Part shown: positions 24,401 to 37,026 of the stretch, one piece after another
Position numbering within the stretch: the stretch's first letter is position 1
Layout: each line of letters begins with the position of its first letter
Notes under the pieces: model-generated
The model's input: only the letters and a program-made list of their open reading frames with translations
The model's database searches: none
Told to the model about the DNA's origin: nothing
Made by a program: the position numbers and the translations under genes
NCBI RefSeq assembly: GCF_025766255.1
Contig: NW_026516668.1
Coordinates: 496,001 to 560,000 of the forward strand
Length of the DNA: 64,000 bases
Reading direction: 5' to 3'
Source: Zychaea mexicana
Taxonomy: Eukaryota > Mucoromycota > Mucoromycetes > Mucorales > Lichtheimiaceae

Positions 24401-25063
24401 CAATCCCACAAGCGAATGGTCATATCATCGGATCCGGAAAGAACAAGTGGTTGTGTGGGATGCACAGCGAGACAGCGAATATAGTCAGGGTGACCCTCAA
24501 AGCTGGCAACCTTTTCATGGGTGTTGTAATTGAAAATGCGAATCTGCGAATCATCGGAGCCGGTGACAATCCAGTTCTTTCGTGCAATGAACTTGGCAGC
24601 ACGGACTATAAAGTATCAATTTCCATATTAACTTCATCGTTCAATATTGCTTGCTTGTAGTACATGATAATGATAAAAGGGTAATAAACTAACCAGGTGT
24701 TTCAGTTACTTCAAATGTCTTGACAAGCGCCTATAAGAATCGACACAACATAATCTCGTTAATAAAACTGGGGGATTTTTTTGGTCGCACAAAAGGAAAA
24801 GGAAAGAACTGTCGTCCATGTCGTTTATTGTTGTACCTGCGTCTCGTAGTTGTAAATATAAACGTGGCCGTTATACAAACTTGCAAGAACCCAAGGTTCC
24901 GTTGGATGAAGATCAACGCTTTTGACGCGGTCTGAGCGCGACAAAAGCTTGCGCTATATATAGAAAGAACAAAAGCGTTTCAATATGTGTATACTTCTTT
25001 TTCTCTCTCGCCACTTTGGACAATAACTGTAAAATTCGAGTTTACCTTGATGTCTATTCGCAT
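21477..25063 (-). CDS. SEC27: Coatomer subunit beta' (Sec27/COPB2)
   Basis: Thirteen exons: 25063-25046, 24953-24837, 24730-24694, 24605-24376, 24250-24033, 23901-23534, 23448-23238, 23154-22786, 22711-22604, 22535-22478, 22368-21945, 21865-21612 and 21539-21477. They give 824 residues with all phases consistent. The first exon is only 18 nt (MRIDIK); that start is chosen because it matches the family N-terminus. Two WD40 beta-propellers (about 1-300 and 300-590) carry the landmarks [40 protein letters not shown] and IWDYQ-type repeats. An alpha-solenoid with [18 protein letters not shown] and [13 protein letters not shown] follows. It is a cage subunit of COPI coats that recognises KKxx retrieval signals for Golgi-to-ER transport. 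The tail after the solenoid is short and lacks the long acidic extension of animal homologues. Confidence 0.96.
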
Positions 25064-26689
25064 GCCCTATACATGATAAAATGTTAGAGTCAGTAACCAG
25101 TCATTCAAAGCTTTATCGCATGAGTTTGTACAAAAACGCGTAAAACCCTCTTATATTTTCCCCCTCTCCTTTGTTTCTCATCTCATCCTGATGTGCTTGT
25201 CAAGGACACAAAAACTCGGTAGAGTTTGTTCGCTATCTATTGTTCCAGGACTCTAAATTACAATTTTCCCTCACACCGCACGCTCTGGGCAGCCGAATGG
25301 AAGGAAATTCGGGGCCTTACCATGATTTAATGATTGGAGCGCTGTTCTGTAAAGATGAGAAGAGTATGCCACTTGTTGGAAACAGCGACAGCCAAGTGCC
25401 AGTTTCTGCGGAGTACAGAATGCGGCATCGTGGCGGACTTGGGTGGCCCCGACGTGCAAATGGCAGACGTGTACATCAGATGGTAAATCAACTTCTCACA
25501 ACTTCTTCCACCACATACTATAAGCAGAGGAAACTGATATAACTAGCCATATCATGACGTATACTGAATCCTATATGTAAACGCATCACCTATTATAAGT
25601 AGTAAACGCAGCAACTATCGATCAACATGTAAAATTTTGTCTAGCGATGTTGATTTTGACGTTATTAGCTATATTACTGTTGAAGATACTACTCGGGCGA
25701 GATATTGTACAAGTCGTTTATATAGCTTACTCTGAGCGTTATGCTGACATATATTTCTTTTTCAGCATCATAGGTAGAGGAATTGAAGCCAAGTTCGACA
25801 GTGTGAAAATAACTTTCTTGCTCCGTCCTTCTGACTAACCGCTTTAGACAGATCCACGGCGTAGTTCGCGTATTCCTCATTGTTATTTCAATGTATAATA
25901 TATTCTAGTTTATTGTGCTGTGTGGAAGACTAAATGCTGTAAATAATCTGAGATTCGTGTTGTGCTCTTGCTTGAATACCACTGAAACAAGCACAAATGT
26001 TGCAATTAATCGAGGAAATCATCGAGCTGTAATCACCTTGTCAGGCCGCAACATACAAGCAATGTTTGCAGGTTCTTAAACAAGCCAGCTGGTGACAATA
26101 TTCAATAGTTGATACCTTCTTTCTGGAGACACTGTTAAGATTTAAGTGCTCGATGGTGCTGCAATTAGTTCTTAAAAAGCAACATATTGTCCACATATCA
26201 TCCTTGGTGATGCACGGTTCATAATTGTGTATGCCTTGCTGGAGATCACCGTCTTTATCAAGTCTTAGGTCTCCATTCGATCAAGATATATTTTCCTTGT
26301 TGGTTGAGCCATCAATCAGTAAAAGGTTCGTCTCCAGACTTTAGTAATGGCGCATTACCATAGCTTGTTAGACATGGCTATTATCGGATCGTAGATACTG
26401 CAATCAAGAAGAATTCGGACAAAGCTTGCTGTCTTTAATTTAGCCGGTCGTTGATGGCAGTTAAATTGTTTTCTGACGAGCTGCCAGGTAAAGAAGTACC
26501 CAGAACGAGGAATTTCTAACAGAGGATTTTGTATCGTTTCCGTTATGTTTATAGTGTGGCTCTTCGATTACCGAAGTGAACAGTAGCACATCGACGAACG
26601 TCTCGTCACCATGATACGAAGATTAAGAACACCTTTCGCTCAGCATTCTTCCCACTACTGTATACAATCAGGTACCGAAAGCTTTTGTC
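25064..26689. other. Gene-poor stretch upstream of the coatomer gene
   Basis: Only short frames on either strand; a 100-codon plus-strand frame at 25240 and its antisense overlap show no family features. The part nearest 25064 should hold the coatomer promoter. I see no RNA gene. Confidence 0.45.
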
Positions 26690-27620
26690 GTGAGATTGAA
26701 CTCCAGAAGGCATCCTTTATCTCGTCGCATTTTTATTTTTTGGTTCGCAATGGCGTATCCCGACAGCAAGCGTTTGGAAGCAGTTAGAATGCATAAAAAG
26801 AACCTTGAAGCCTCAGAAATTGCGAAGATGATCGATATCTGCGCAGTGTGCACCGGTGGGTTAAAGATACAAAGTAATTCGAAGCGTCCCAATATAGCAA
26901 GTGGCTGGCCCAAAAAAAAACTCAACAAACGCAGCGAGCGGCACATAGCAGGCATTGTTAAAGAAACCAGCATACACATCATAAGTAAGTTACTGAGCAA
27001 TTACAAGTCAAGTCTCAAAAGCAACGTTACGACGCGCGCTTCACATACATGTAATTCACAGCCGTATCGTCTAGTGAAAAGCAAATGCATATTGCTGGTC
27101 GGCGTAACTTTGTAATCGAGTCTAGACAGACGACGACCGAGAAAGGATTACATAGGCTGACGAATTATCGTTCAAAAACTGGCAAGAAATCCCATGATGT
27201 TCTGCGTGACTGGCGTGAGGCTCATGGAAGTCGATTGCTTAGACTGTATGACAGCAGCATTTAACATCGTTCGATTACCTGTCGTAATCTGAGGTACTTA
27301 TATCGTATGTCAGGAGATCAGAATCAGTTTCTTATGGACAAATCCAAGTGAACAGCAGTTATGCGATTTCATCATGGAATATGGGAACCAGGCGTGAACA
27401 AGTAGAATTGCCTGAAGATATGGTCAGCTTGAACGCCCGACGTGAATCCTATCGAGCTCGTATCGAAGCACGAAGCTAAGAAGAAGCTTAATAATATATA
27501 AGTGTCAATACCTTTACAAAAGCTATTCAGGAGGCTTGGGATGAGTTTCCAGCCAGCAAGATTGACAATATAAGAAAAGCATGTAGACCTGATAATCTTA
27601 AACTAGAACATTGCATATCT
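26690..27620 (+). pseudogene. Heavily decayed Tc1-like transposase relic
   Basis: The N-terminal part still reads like a Tc1 helix-turn-helix start: DSKRLEAVRMHKKNLEASEI, then a Trp-rich linker and SERHIAGIVKETSIHI. The middle is unreadable. The C-terminus is recognisable again near 27430-27560 as TPDVNPIELV (the usual SPDLNPIE box) and KAIQEAWDEFPASKIDNI. Stops and shifts separate these parts. It is a different and older copy than the mariner at 4.5 kb. Confidence 0.6.
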
Positions 27621-28719
27621 TACAAATGCATATATGAAAGAAGGCATTAAATGTTAACTATCATACTACCGAATCGGGCGCGCGAACAGAATCTTTTGTA
27701 GAGCACCGTTCTTCCTCCTTGAGCATCAATCCTATACTGACTTACGCGATATCCAGTTTCTTCAGGAGAAAAAATGGCCATAGGAACACTGGACCTTGAG
27801 CATCAATTGAAGTTCCCCGGACTCGGACGGACTGTCGTACGAGTGTCAAGCATCTATACTGCGTGTTCGACTCGAGATTTCAAAACCATGACGATTGAGC
27901 AACTCGGATCGCACCGGCATAGTGTCCGTTATGGATGGAACCCTGACCTGGTGCTTACAACTACTCGACACAGCGGTGACAATCGATTGAGGATCTTGAT
28001 ATTGGAAGTAGAGCCTTCGCTTAAATGTACATGTTACAGAACAATGTTGTAGAATAAAGCAAAAACTCCCATGCTTAAAGTTCCTGTAGTTAATTTCTTT
28101 CCTTTCTGAACCGCTTTTCCCATGAGTAACACAGGGCCCTGACAAATATGCGTGACATACCTTGCATAGAACAGCTGCTAGGTACCAACGATAATACGGG
28201 GGAAAAAAAACTGAACAAGGTATCGCGTGGCTGACACGGTGAATTTTCAAAGCACAAAGCCAACTTGGTTGACACTATATTTTTCTAACGAGCTCCGTTT
28301 TGTACATTTATCAATAGCAATAATGATATGCGCCGCTCTCGACTAAGCAGATAGCTTTCCGATCCCCCTGTCAAACTAGCTTTCTAAAACCATCCCAATT
28401 CCACCCGTAACGCAAATCACATAGTCATAACAACCTTTTTTGCAGTCCAGTCCAACTTCTTCTAAAGAATGAAACCCATTGTCCTTTGTTCAATCCCACC
28501 TTGATCCTTTTCTAAGGTACAAAGAGAGAGAATACTATTGAAACAAACCAAATGTCGATAAGGGGAAAAGAACAAACAGTTTCGTATAGGTGTGCGTTGA
28601 GAGAGTGTCGTAATGGTGAGTGATGAAAGAAGGTCTTCTATAACCGAAAAAGATAAAGTTTCTTTTTTGTAATAATTGGCTTTTTTTAATCGTTGGATAT
28701 AGTAGTATATACGGTTTTT
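27621..28719. other. Intergenic stretch
   Basis: No supported gene. A 92-codon plus-strand frame at 27774 and a 134-codon minus-strand frame at 27846..28250 overlap each other and have no family features. The last 100 bp should contain the 3' UTR of the ATP synthase gene. Confidence 0.45.
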
Positions 28720-29185
28720 TTAGTGTTCGTGGTGTTCGACAGCAGGCTTAACGTCATAACCGATCAAGTTTCTACGTCCAACGATTTCGCCAATGAGGAA
28801 GAAGGTGTACAGCTCAGCTGCAACAACGCCACCCTTTGCAACATCGCGAACGGTCAAGTTCTTCCATGCCGACATATTCAAGCTCTTTTGGACGGTTTGC
28901 TGGGCCTGGGCGAACTGTTCACCGGAGGGGAAGCTCATGCCTTCCTTGGTGTAGACCTGCTTGGCAACTTCGGCAGCGACCTTGGTGTTGTAGACGATGG
29001 GCTTCTGCAGAGCTAAAGTATCATATAACAATGGGTGTGAGTTAGCATTCAAAATATGAGGAGCGCATGAATATCGAATGAGTGCACAATAACTGGAGGT
29101 TGCTAGATAAGAGAGGACAAATGATAGACTTACCGTTGAGCTTGGACAGAGTGCTTTGAAGAGTACCTACAATCTTGGCCGACAT
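28720..29185 (-). CDS. ATP20: Mitochondrial ATP synthase subunit g
   Basis: Two exons, 29185..29134 and 29012..28720 (phase 1 intron), give 114 residues. The sequence follows the ATP-synt_G family: an N-terminal amphipathic region (AKIVGTLQSTLSKLNG), KPIVYNTKVAAEVAKQVYTK, then NLTVRDVAKGGVVAAELYTF leading into one C-terminal membrane helix (FLIGEIVGRRNLIGYDV) with a glycine pattern suited to dimer contacts. Subunit g, with subunit e, stabilises F1Fo dimers that shape cristae. It is divergent from the small gene at 29371, with about 185 bp between starts. Confidence 0.92.
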
Positions 29186-29370
29186 TGCGTTATATAGGAA
29201 GGGGTGGTGTGAAGGGGAGAGAGGGTTCTTTCGAAGATTGTGGCGGTAAACAATTTTCTTCTTCAGTCGCCGGGGTACCGAGTCACGGTGTCGATTATCA
29301 GGGCTCTGCAATCTTTTTTTACTCTGCTTTCAAATAATCAATATATCGACGATAACAACGACCACCAAAT

Positions 29371-29601
29371 ATGCTCGCACGTTTGAAAGCAAACATTGTT
29401 CCAACATTGGCGGTCATTATTGTTCCATTCGGCTACTTTTATGGCATTCAACTTCGCAAAGATAGTGACATCAACGAAATTCAAGCTAAATACCAACAAC
29501 AATCGGACGAAGAGCGAATGGAACGACTAAGACGACAACGCGCCGCTCTCCTCGAGGAACGCCAGCTTCTCCTCGAAAAACAAGCCAAAAACAAGGAATA
29601 G
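29371..29601 (+). CDS. Small single-pass membrane protein, probably mitochondrial
   Basis: A single exon encoding 76 residues. It has a short basic N-terminus (MLARLKAN), one hydrophobic segment (about 9-27, VPTLAVIIVPFGYFYGIQL), then a strongly charged coiled coil (SDEERMERLRRQRAALLEER). The layout resembles small inner-membrane assembly factors such as Pet117-like proteins, but I see no decisive motif and do not name it. It shares a short intergenic promoter with the ATP synthase subunit g gene, which suits a mitochondrial role. This is inference from position only. Confidence 0.65.
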   Translation: MLARLKANIVPTLAVIIVPFGYFYGIQLRKDSDINEIQAKYQQQSDEERMERLRRQRAALLEERQLLLEKQAKNKE

Positions 29602-30343
29602 GATCGTGTTCATGTCGGGTCTTTTCCCTCTCTTGGTGGTTTGGTGAGAACGAGCGGTATTGATGAATGCGTCTTTACTGCTATTGCGTCCTGATTCTTC
29701 CTTCTCCCATATCTCAATTGGATGGTACCTGCTCGCGTACCTTACAAATATATTACCCAGGCAGTCGCGGCAGCTTTCCGTGGCAAGCTCTTCGTCACAG
29801 TATTTAAATAGTTGCTTTTGTATTTGTAAACAAACAAACAAACAACTGAACACTTGCAGCCTAGAGTGCGTTTCATACCACATACAATAAAAGAAGAGAA
29901 TTATGTCTTACAAATTTACAGCACCACATGAAATCCAACTCGAAAGTTTGCTCAAAAGACCTAGTAAGACTATAGCATACAACACTTTTGAAACTGTGTA
30001 CTTGGGTTGCAAGTTATCACGAATATATTTTTGTGTCTACTTGGCGCACAATTGCAATGGTTGGGCCTGTCAAGAACCATTCTGTGTACTTGAACTTCTG
30101 GATAGAAGAATAAATGCAAGAATCGCAGTAGTTTTTGGACATAACCCATGCAAGTCGCGTTGAGCTAAGATCATTATGACATACAAAAAACGATTGACTT
30201 CACGCCACTGTGACGCACTTACGGAAAAAACAGTGGTAACCTTGGCGGAGCACACAAGCAACCTGCAATGATTGTAAACTAAAAAGCGCGTATTTTTTCT
30301 TTTTTTCTTTTTTTCCCCAATATCTCTGTACCCATTTTAACTA
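29602..30343. other. Intergenic stretch before the first reductase
   Basis: Contains the 3' UTR of the small membrane protein gene and an AATAAA at 29886-29891. An 86-codon frame at 29903 has no supporting features. A T-rich tract at 30294-30318 lies 25-50 bp before the reductase ATG. Confidence 0.45.
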
Positions 30344-31693
30344 ATGCCAAAAGACTACTTGGTATTGGATCGTTCAGGAGATAAAATGCCCTTGGTGGGC
30401 TTTGGCACCTGGAAAATTACCGATGAACAAGCAGAAGATACCATTTACCAGGCTATCAAGGCTGGAAATAGGTAAGAAACGTTAAACAAGTTTTACCTTA
30501 CGAGAAAGCGAAAAATATAGATTTACAGAACATATATACTAATTATATATTCAAGACTGATTGATACTGCTGCTGTCTATGGAAACGAACGAGGCGTCGG
30601 ACGCGCTATTACCAAAGCTATCCAGGACGGCACCGTGACACGCAAGGAAATGTTTGGTAAAATACTATCTGCTTACATATCTGAGATGATGGCAACACAA
30701 GGTAGGGTCTAACAAAGCTGTTTCCTACAACAATGAATCTATACAGTGGTCACCAAGTTATGGAACGCATACCACCATAAGGATAACGTGCGTCCCGCGT
30801 TCAACAAGCAATTAAGAAGCTTAGGCTTGGATTATGTTGACCTATACCATATTCACTGTAAGTGTGTAGATTGATGACTTCTGACGTCTTCTTTAACGTT
30901 TCGTCGCCGCCATACACAATGTATTATGGCGAGAGGAGATTGAAAGAAACTAAATATAATATGACCACGGTATTACAGGGCCAATTCCCACCAGAAAGAC
31001 GAAAGCATACGACACATATCCGCCTCCGGGGTTCTCTGCATCAAATGGTGTAATGGAAACCGAACGGTCGTCCTTACACGACTGTTATCGTGAGCTGGAA
31101 AAACTAGTAGACGATGGATTGGTTCGGAATATTGGTATTTCAAACTTTAATGTACAGCTGACGCTTGACCTGTTGACGTATTGCAGAATAAAACCTGCTG
31201 TTCTGCAAAGTATGTGCCAATCGAGGAGGAACAGTTTTAATGGCTAATTAAAGTATATCGATTGGAGGAACTCAAAACATCTGCTTTTTTAGTCGAACTT
31301 CATCCATACCTTCAACAAAAGCGGCTAGTGCATTGGGTTCAATCACAAGGCATCCAGGTGACGGCCTATTCATCGTTTGGACCTGCAGCATTCGATAATG
31401 TTACAGCTCAAGGCAAACAACTGGGCCCACTTTTGGAACACGACAAAATTAAGCAGATTGCCGACAAGCACGGCAAGACCACTGGTCAGGTATTACTTCG
31501 ATGGTCAGTGGAGAGACCTGTAGCTGTCATTCCGAAGAGTGCCAGTCCGGATCGTATGAAATCCAACCACGATCTGTTCTCTTGGTCGCTTGATGACGAG
31601 GACCGTAAAGTTATTAATGGTATGAACGTCAACTTTCGGTTTAACGACCTGGCCCAGGATGTGTATGGCTTTGAGCTTCCTCTCTTTGACTAG
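30344..31693 (+). CDS. Aldo-keto reductase, xylose/aldose reductase type (copy 1)
   Basis: Five exons, 30344..30471, 30556..30656, 30747..30857, 30979..31209 and 31293..31693, give 323 residues, all in phase. It is a TIM-barrel aldo-keto reductase with the catalytic tetrad Asp46, Tyr51 ([11 protein letters not shown]), Lys80 (VVTKLWN) and His113 (YHIHWP), and a cofactor-binding [13 protein letters not shown] (Lys272, Arg278). It reduces aldoses or other carbonyls with NAD(P)H in the cytosol. The exact substrate cannot be read from sequence. It faces a second copy (35032..36235), which shares the same C-terminal -LPLFD ending but has fewer introns. Confidence 0.93.
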
Positions 31694-34600
31694 TTGCGCA
31701 AATCTTCGTATTCTCAGAAGACATTATGTTTCAATAAATTTACCTGTAAGGACACGTATTTTCTTGCTTTTGTGGCTCTTAATGCGTGAGTAATATGCAA
31801 GGTTTAGCAGATGATACAGATGACGCTGATGGTAATTGGTGACAACGAAGAGGGTGTTGGAACGTCGACGTCGATGATGGTTTTGATGGCAATGTTACTT
31901 CTATATCGATCAAATGACGAAAACGTATTTGTTTGAATCGTTCCAATGTGGACTTGATTGCGTTGTCGTGTGTAATCTACAATATCTGTCGACTGTTTTG
32001 TTCTGCTGAGGCCATTAGATCCCCATCTGTTTCTCTCTCTCCGTTTCTCCTCCTATGGGCCACAAGGGCATTAATTTAAAGAATCTTTACCAGCCAAAAT
32101 TCTAGCTTAGTCGTCATTTCCCTTGTAGTTCATTCTATTCTGTAAGCTTTCTTCTTGATATTTCACAGCAACGAACCGCAACTAGACAGCAACCATGCCC
32201 TAAAGGAATAAATGCCAATAAAGGCTATATAAATAAAAAGTGCTAGAGCTTAAATAAGCACTAGTGCCATACCGCAAAACTCAATCTTCATTTACCTTTA
32301 ACGAAATAAACATCCCCAACTTATCCTTCAAAAAGAAGTAGTGAAGTTGGTACGTGTACTACAGCGCTGTCATCAATCAGAAATACTTCTCTGCTTGGTA
32401 GCCACTTGACACGATTATGAAAAATACCGGAGGTTCCTTCTGTAAATGCAACGTTCATTTAGTAGTTAGCATACACAATTCACAGTATCTCCAAACAAAT
32501 TGCTTTCTATATCGATGAATACGATACCATTGCCAAGGATTCCAAAACACCAAATCTTTTAACAAAGTTTTCCGAAATAAATGAGCTACGCGCATGTTTT
32601 TACGTTGTTGTTTTAATTCTGTTGTATGGCGTGGTAAACCACATTACTTTGAGATTGATTTGGACAACTCGACCGATTCCGCCGTCTTCGCATTCATTAT
32701 TATGCAGTAGAGGGATTATCACACAATTGGATGAGCCACTTTAGATAATACATAAGCAGCACTATAGCAATAATCCCTCAAGCAATACTCAGAACCAATT
32801 ATTGTGTACACATTCTTATATTTTCATTTGAATCAGCACTTAATTTCGATCTAGATATCCAAGTTGAGTGAATTGTACAGTACCTGTCAAAGAACATGAT
32901 TCAATATCAACACAGACAAAGGTGACACTGCATCAAGGAACAAACTGATCAAGGCAAAAATAGTTCTAACAATCGGAAGACAGCATTTATCAACAGTCCA
33001 ACCTAACGGAAGCTTAGACAACATTTCCAGCAGTATATACAGGATTCTGTATTCATTCAATAAAAAGTATCTCGTACTTGACTCTCGCTGTATTTCATAT
33101 TGTCTTCTCTGTTCTCTTACCTATCAACAACCCACATTAACCACATATGGTCGCAATCGATCACTTTTAGTATTCGTTCGAAGAGCTCGCTTTTTGTGAT
33201 CTCGGTATTCGATAAGGAAGTTGATCTTTTGAGAGTAGCTTGGCGATACATCAATCGACGGGAATATAGCTTTGCTTAACTCATTCTCTATTTTACCCAG
33301 ACACATTCAACGTTGATAAAAAATGTATAGAATGTATAAAAATTGAGAAACGTAATATAAATTACATTACTTGTAGTAAGGGAAGCATCTCAATGAGCTT
33401 GACATCCGTACTTTTGAATAATGCATCGATGCAAGTTGCTAACCGTCAATAGTAGGACAATTCACTCTACTTGTCTTGTTCCTGGCGTATGTAATCCGAA
33501 AGATCCGCCACATCAAAAAAACGAAAATTGCTTCTGATAAAACGTAAACGAAACATGATTCGTTCTGACGTTTGCCTAAATATTGTTAAAGCAATACACA
33601 GCTGCGAATTTCGTTGTTTTGCATGGCTTAGTTGGGGGAACTGTTTTTTTGTGGCAAATCGCTTAACAAGTCGTCCATATCCTCTTGGAATCCGGGCATT
33701 TTTCAGATTCGTAACTTTGTAACAGCTTTTTGATATACATGTAGACAGCGATATTTTCAACCAATTCTTGCTGATTATTGCTGTAACTGATTCTTTGTTT
33801 CTTCGTCAACAAATGACCCAGTCACGGTAGGATTGATCAAGTATACAATCCTTGAAAAATTGATTTTCATGAAGTGTATTAATACGGAATTATAAAAGTT
33901 TCTTAATTGTAATTCTTCCACCAGTAAACGCTGAGCAGCCAAATTCTGCAAGCAGTAGTTGTTGTCCGTAATGGATGCCAAAAGAACTACATTTTATCTA
34001 GTCAAAAACAGCACTTCCAAGCTACAATAACCTATAAACAGATTACAAATGAGGACCTCCTATACGACATCATTCATTGACCTGTATCTGTACCTTTCCT
34101 TAAGCTGTGGATGGTTACCGTATTCCTGATCTAGAATTTTGAGTTAGCACATAATTGAATTGACTCATAGAATAATTATAAAGATGTTTGTAGCAGATGG
34201 GGCAGCTTCTAGTAACGAATCCATTGTCTCAGCATGCAGCTCTAGCCTTCCAACAGACTGCGGGAGTAAGGAAAGCGGCGAGTGCTTGATTTTGTTTAGC
34301 ATGCCAACTATGAATGTGTCACTTATCAGCATTTTTAGGCTTTTATGTCCCTCTTCGAGTTTCCAGAAAAACTGGAAGCAATTGATGAACACTTCGCTCT
34401 CGTGACGAGGGCGTTTTCTTTCTCTTGGTTGTTAAATCCGTTAAGTGTTGCTGATTCTTTTCCAACGAACAAAAGCAGCGACGCCAGATTACAAAGGGAT
34501 CCGGGAGCAGAACTACCACCATAAATTGCTGCCTAAGGGTGAAAATACATTTGGTTGCAGGAAAGAAAAAGATAATGCTGTTCATGTCCTGTAGCATGAA

Positions 34601-35031
34601 GTGTATGAACAGATGTCGAAATATTGGATGTAAGCCAAATCTAAGAGCAAAGCTAGCAGTATACGGTACACATCAATACATACGAATTTTAGACGTGAAA
34701 TAAATATAAATAAAGGAGTAGCGGCAAAACCAACGAGAGAAACTATGATGGTTGTTGGAATGTAGTAAAAATTACTGTAACAAGACAAGTTTATACCTCC
34801 GCCAGTAATGCTGCAAGACATGACTTTGGAATGGTATACCCAGCAGCTGAAACTACTTATAATTTGATATGACAACTGAGAGCTTTCGAATACATTTAAA
34901 CAAACGATTCTAAATCATTTTTATTTTCTATATATATACAAGAACGGTAAGGTGTGATTTTCTTAAGTGCGAGCGTACAAAAGTGTGTTGCAGTGTTGTT
35001 CGGTGAGTATGAGAGATGAGTGTATGTAAAT
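31694..35031. other. 3.3-kb gap between the two reductases
   Basis: Mostly AT-rich with no complete gene. Minus-strand frames at 34392..34165, 33981..33775 and 33760..33467 have protein-like composition (EVFINCFQFFWKLEEGHKS; NLAAQRLLVEELQLRNF; VENIAVYMYIKKLLQSYE) and may be pieces of one decayed helical-repeat protein. They are broken by stops and cannot be spliced convincingly. Nothing else is seen. Confidence 0.4.
33467..34430 (-). pseudogene. Possible decayed helical-repeat protein fragments
   Basis: Three consecutive minus-strand blocks read as leucine-rich helices typical of ARM/HEAT proteins, but each ends in stops. One (33760..33467) appears frameshifted: the phrase VENIAVYMYIKKLLQSYE is in one frame and the longer open stretch in another. 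No family is recognised. It could also be a real gene with introns I failed to place. Confidence 0.25.
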
Positions 35032-36235
35032 TTAGTCAAAGAGGGGCAAGTCGATACCGTAGGCGGGTTCCATTGTGTCGTTGAAACGCAAGCCAGCGTC
35101 CAAACCAGCAATAGCCTTAAGGTCGCTCTCATCCAAGCTCCAGCCAAAGACACCAAGGTTAGCCTCCATACGGCCCTGGTTCAAGGACTTGGGGATAACA
35201 ACAATGTTGCGCTGCACAGACCAGCGGAGCAAGACCTGGCTGGCAGTCTTGTTGTGCTTAGCGGCAATCGACTTGATGACATCGTGTTCCATCAAAGGAG
35301 CAGCGTCCTTGGCGGTTCCGGTCATCTCGAGGTAAGAGATGGGGCCGAACGAGGAGTAGGCCATGATTTGGATACCCTGCTTCCAAACCCAGTCGACAAG
35401 GCGCTTCTGCTGAAGGTAGGGATGGTGCTCAACTGTAGTAAATTCAGGTAGACATCACGTCAGCATTCTTATCCCTTTCTCGCCGTCCTCCCAAGTATGA
35501 AACTTTTCTATCCCATCATTTATATCCTTATTCATAAATCTCCAACCCTCATCCGGAAATCGTCCAACTTACTCTGCAAAACGGCAGGCTTGATGGTGCA
35601 GTAGGTCAACATGTCCAACATGGTCTGAACGTTGAAGTTGGAGATACCAATGTTGCGGGCCTTGCCAGATTCGGCGATCTTTTCGATTTCTCTCCAGCAG
35701 TCTTGGATGGGGGAGCGTTCGTAGTTAAACTTGTCAGCACCGTTCTTCAACCAACCAGGTGGGGGGTATGCCTCAGCAATAGGAGTGTACTCGCAAGGGA
35801 CAGGGACTATTGAAAAAATGTAATGTCAGTATTCGTATTTCATGCTGTTTTTTGTGATAAACGTAATAAGACGTGTTCCGGTGTAAACTTACAGTGAATC
35901 AAGTACAAGTCAACATAGTCAAGGCCGAGTTCCTCCAACTGCTTGTCGAAAGCAGGGCGGACGTGATCCTTGTGATGGTAAGTGTTCCAAAGCTTGGTGA
36001 CGATGAAAAGCTCTTCACGCTTGACAACACCTTCAGCGATGGCCTTCTTGATACCAAGACCAACCTCGACTTCATTGCCGTAAATCTGAGCGCTGTCGAT
36101 CAAACGGTAACCGGTCTTGATGGCGTTGAAGATGGTGGCTTCACAGTCAGTGGGGGCAATCTTCCAGCAGCCGAAACCAGCAAGGGGCATCTTGTCGCCG
36201 GTGCGTTCCAAAGTGACATATTCTTGAGCAGCCAT
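35032..36235 (-). CDS. Aldo-keto reductase, xylose/aldose reductase type (copy 2)
   Basis: Three exons, 36235-35893, 35806-35573 and 35432-35032, give 325 residues in phase. The tetrad is Asp47, Tyr52 ([11 protein letters not shown]), Lys81 (IVTKLWN) and His114 (YLIHFPVP). The cofactor site reads [13 protein letters not shown]. Codon choice is markedly more C-ending than in copy 1 (for example GCC, AAG, CTC, GTC), as expected of a highly expressed gene. Splice positions after YLIH and after AVLQ coincide with introns in copy 1, so the genes share ancestry and copy 1 has two extra introns. The likely role is NAD(P)H-dependent aldose or carbonyl reduction. Confidence 0.95.
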
Positions 36236-37026
36236 TGTGTAGGATAAAGGTATAATTTAAAAATAGAATAAAGAAGAACAAAAAGAGAAAAACCGCAGCA
36301 GAGCAAATTTGAACCCATCGCTTATATATGTCAATTAAAGTTACCCGCTCCTTCATTCGGAGCTGTCAAGTTTGAAAGGCCCGCCACTCACTATGTTACT
36401 GCTTTTCCGCGTTTTTGTGCTAAGAAATGGACTGGTTTTCTTGAAAGTAACCAGAAATCTTGCTTCGGAATTAATTTTCACGCTAAAACCTTTTTAGAAA
36501 AATAGAGCTTTTCGATTTCATGGTCTCTCAAAGGAAGATGATAAACAGATAAAATGTCTGTGAGTTAACTTCTTTTGCGTACAATGTATACTAGTAACCA
36601 CCGATCAGCAATAGATGCCACTACTCAGAAGTCATTCTGCCATATGGGGGAACGATGAAAGTAAACAGAAAACAGAATTTTTCCGATTTTCTGCCTTATG
36701 GCAAGGTTATCAAGAGCTTTATGGGGAAAGTATATGCTTTAGATCCAATGTCGTCATCTCAAACCCAGAACAGCAAAATCTCCGGGTTGCGGGGGAGCTA
36801 AAGTTTTTAGCTGATACTAAAGTATGCAAATGTTTACGTTTCAAAACTCCCAACGCACGCATCATCATCAAATGATACTAAGCATCGTCTAATTTGCATA
36901 CGGAGAAAAAATGCTCCAACTATCAAGGTAAGGTAAGGTTTCGGAACCAAAACAAAATTATTATGTAAGCCCGTTGTTACATGGAGTTATACTAAACTAG
37001 TGTACTTGTATACGGAATACTATGTA
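36236..37026. other. Intergenic stretch
   Basis: The first 120 bp is the promoter of reductase copy 2. An 86-codon plus-strand frame at 36615 has protein-like composition but no relatives I recognise. Nothing else is supported. Confidence 0.4.

Noticed and set aside
27774..28250. Overlapping plus and minus frames of 92 and 134 codons
   Set aside because: They overlap on opposite strands, lack family features and show no supporting splice or promoter signals.
29903..30163. 86-codon plus-strand frame
   Set aside because: No homology or signals; lies in the 3' flank of the small membrane protein gene and the promoter of the reductase.
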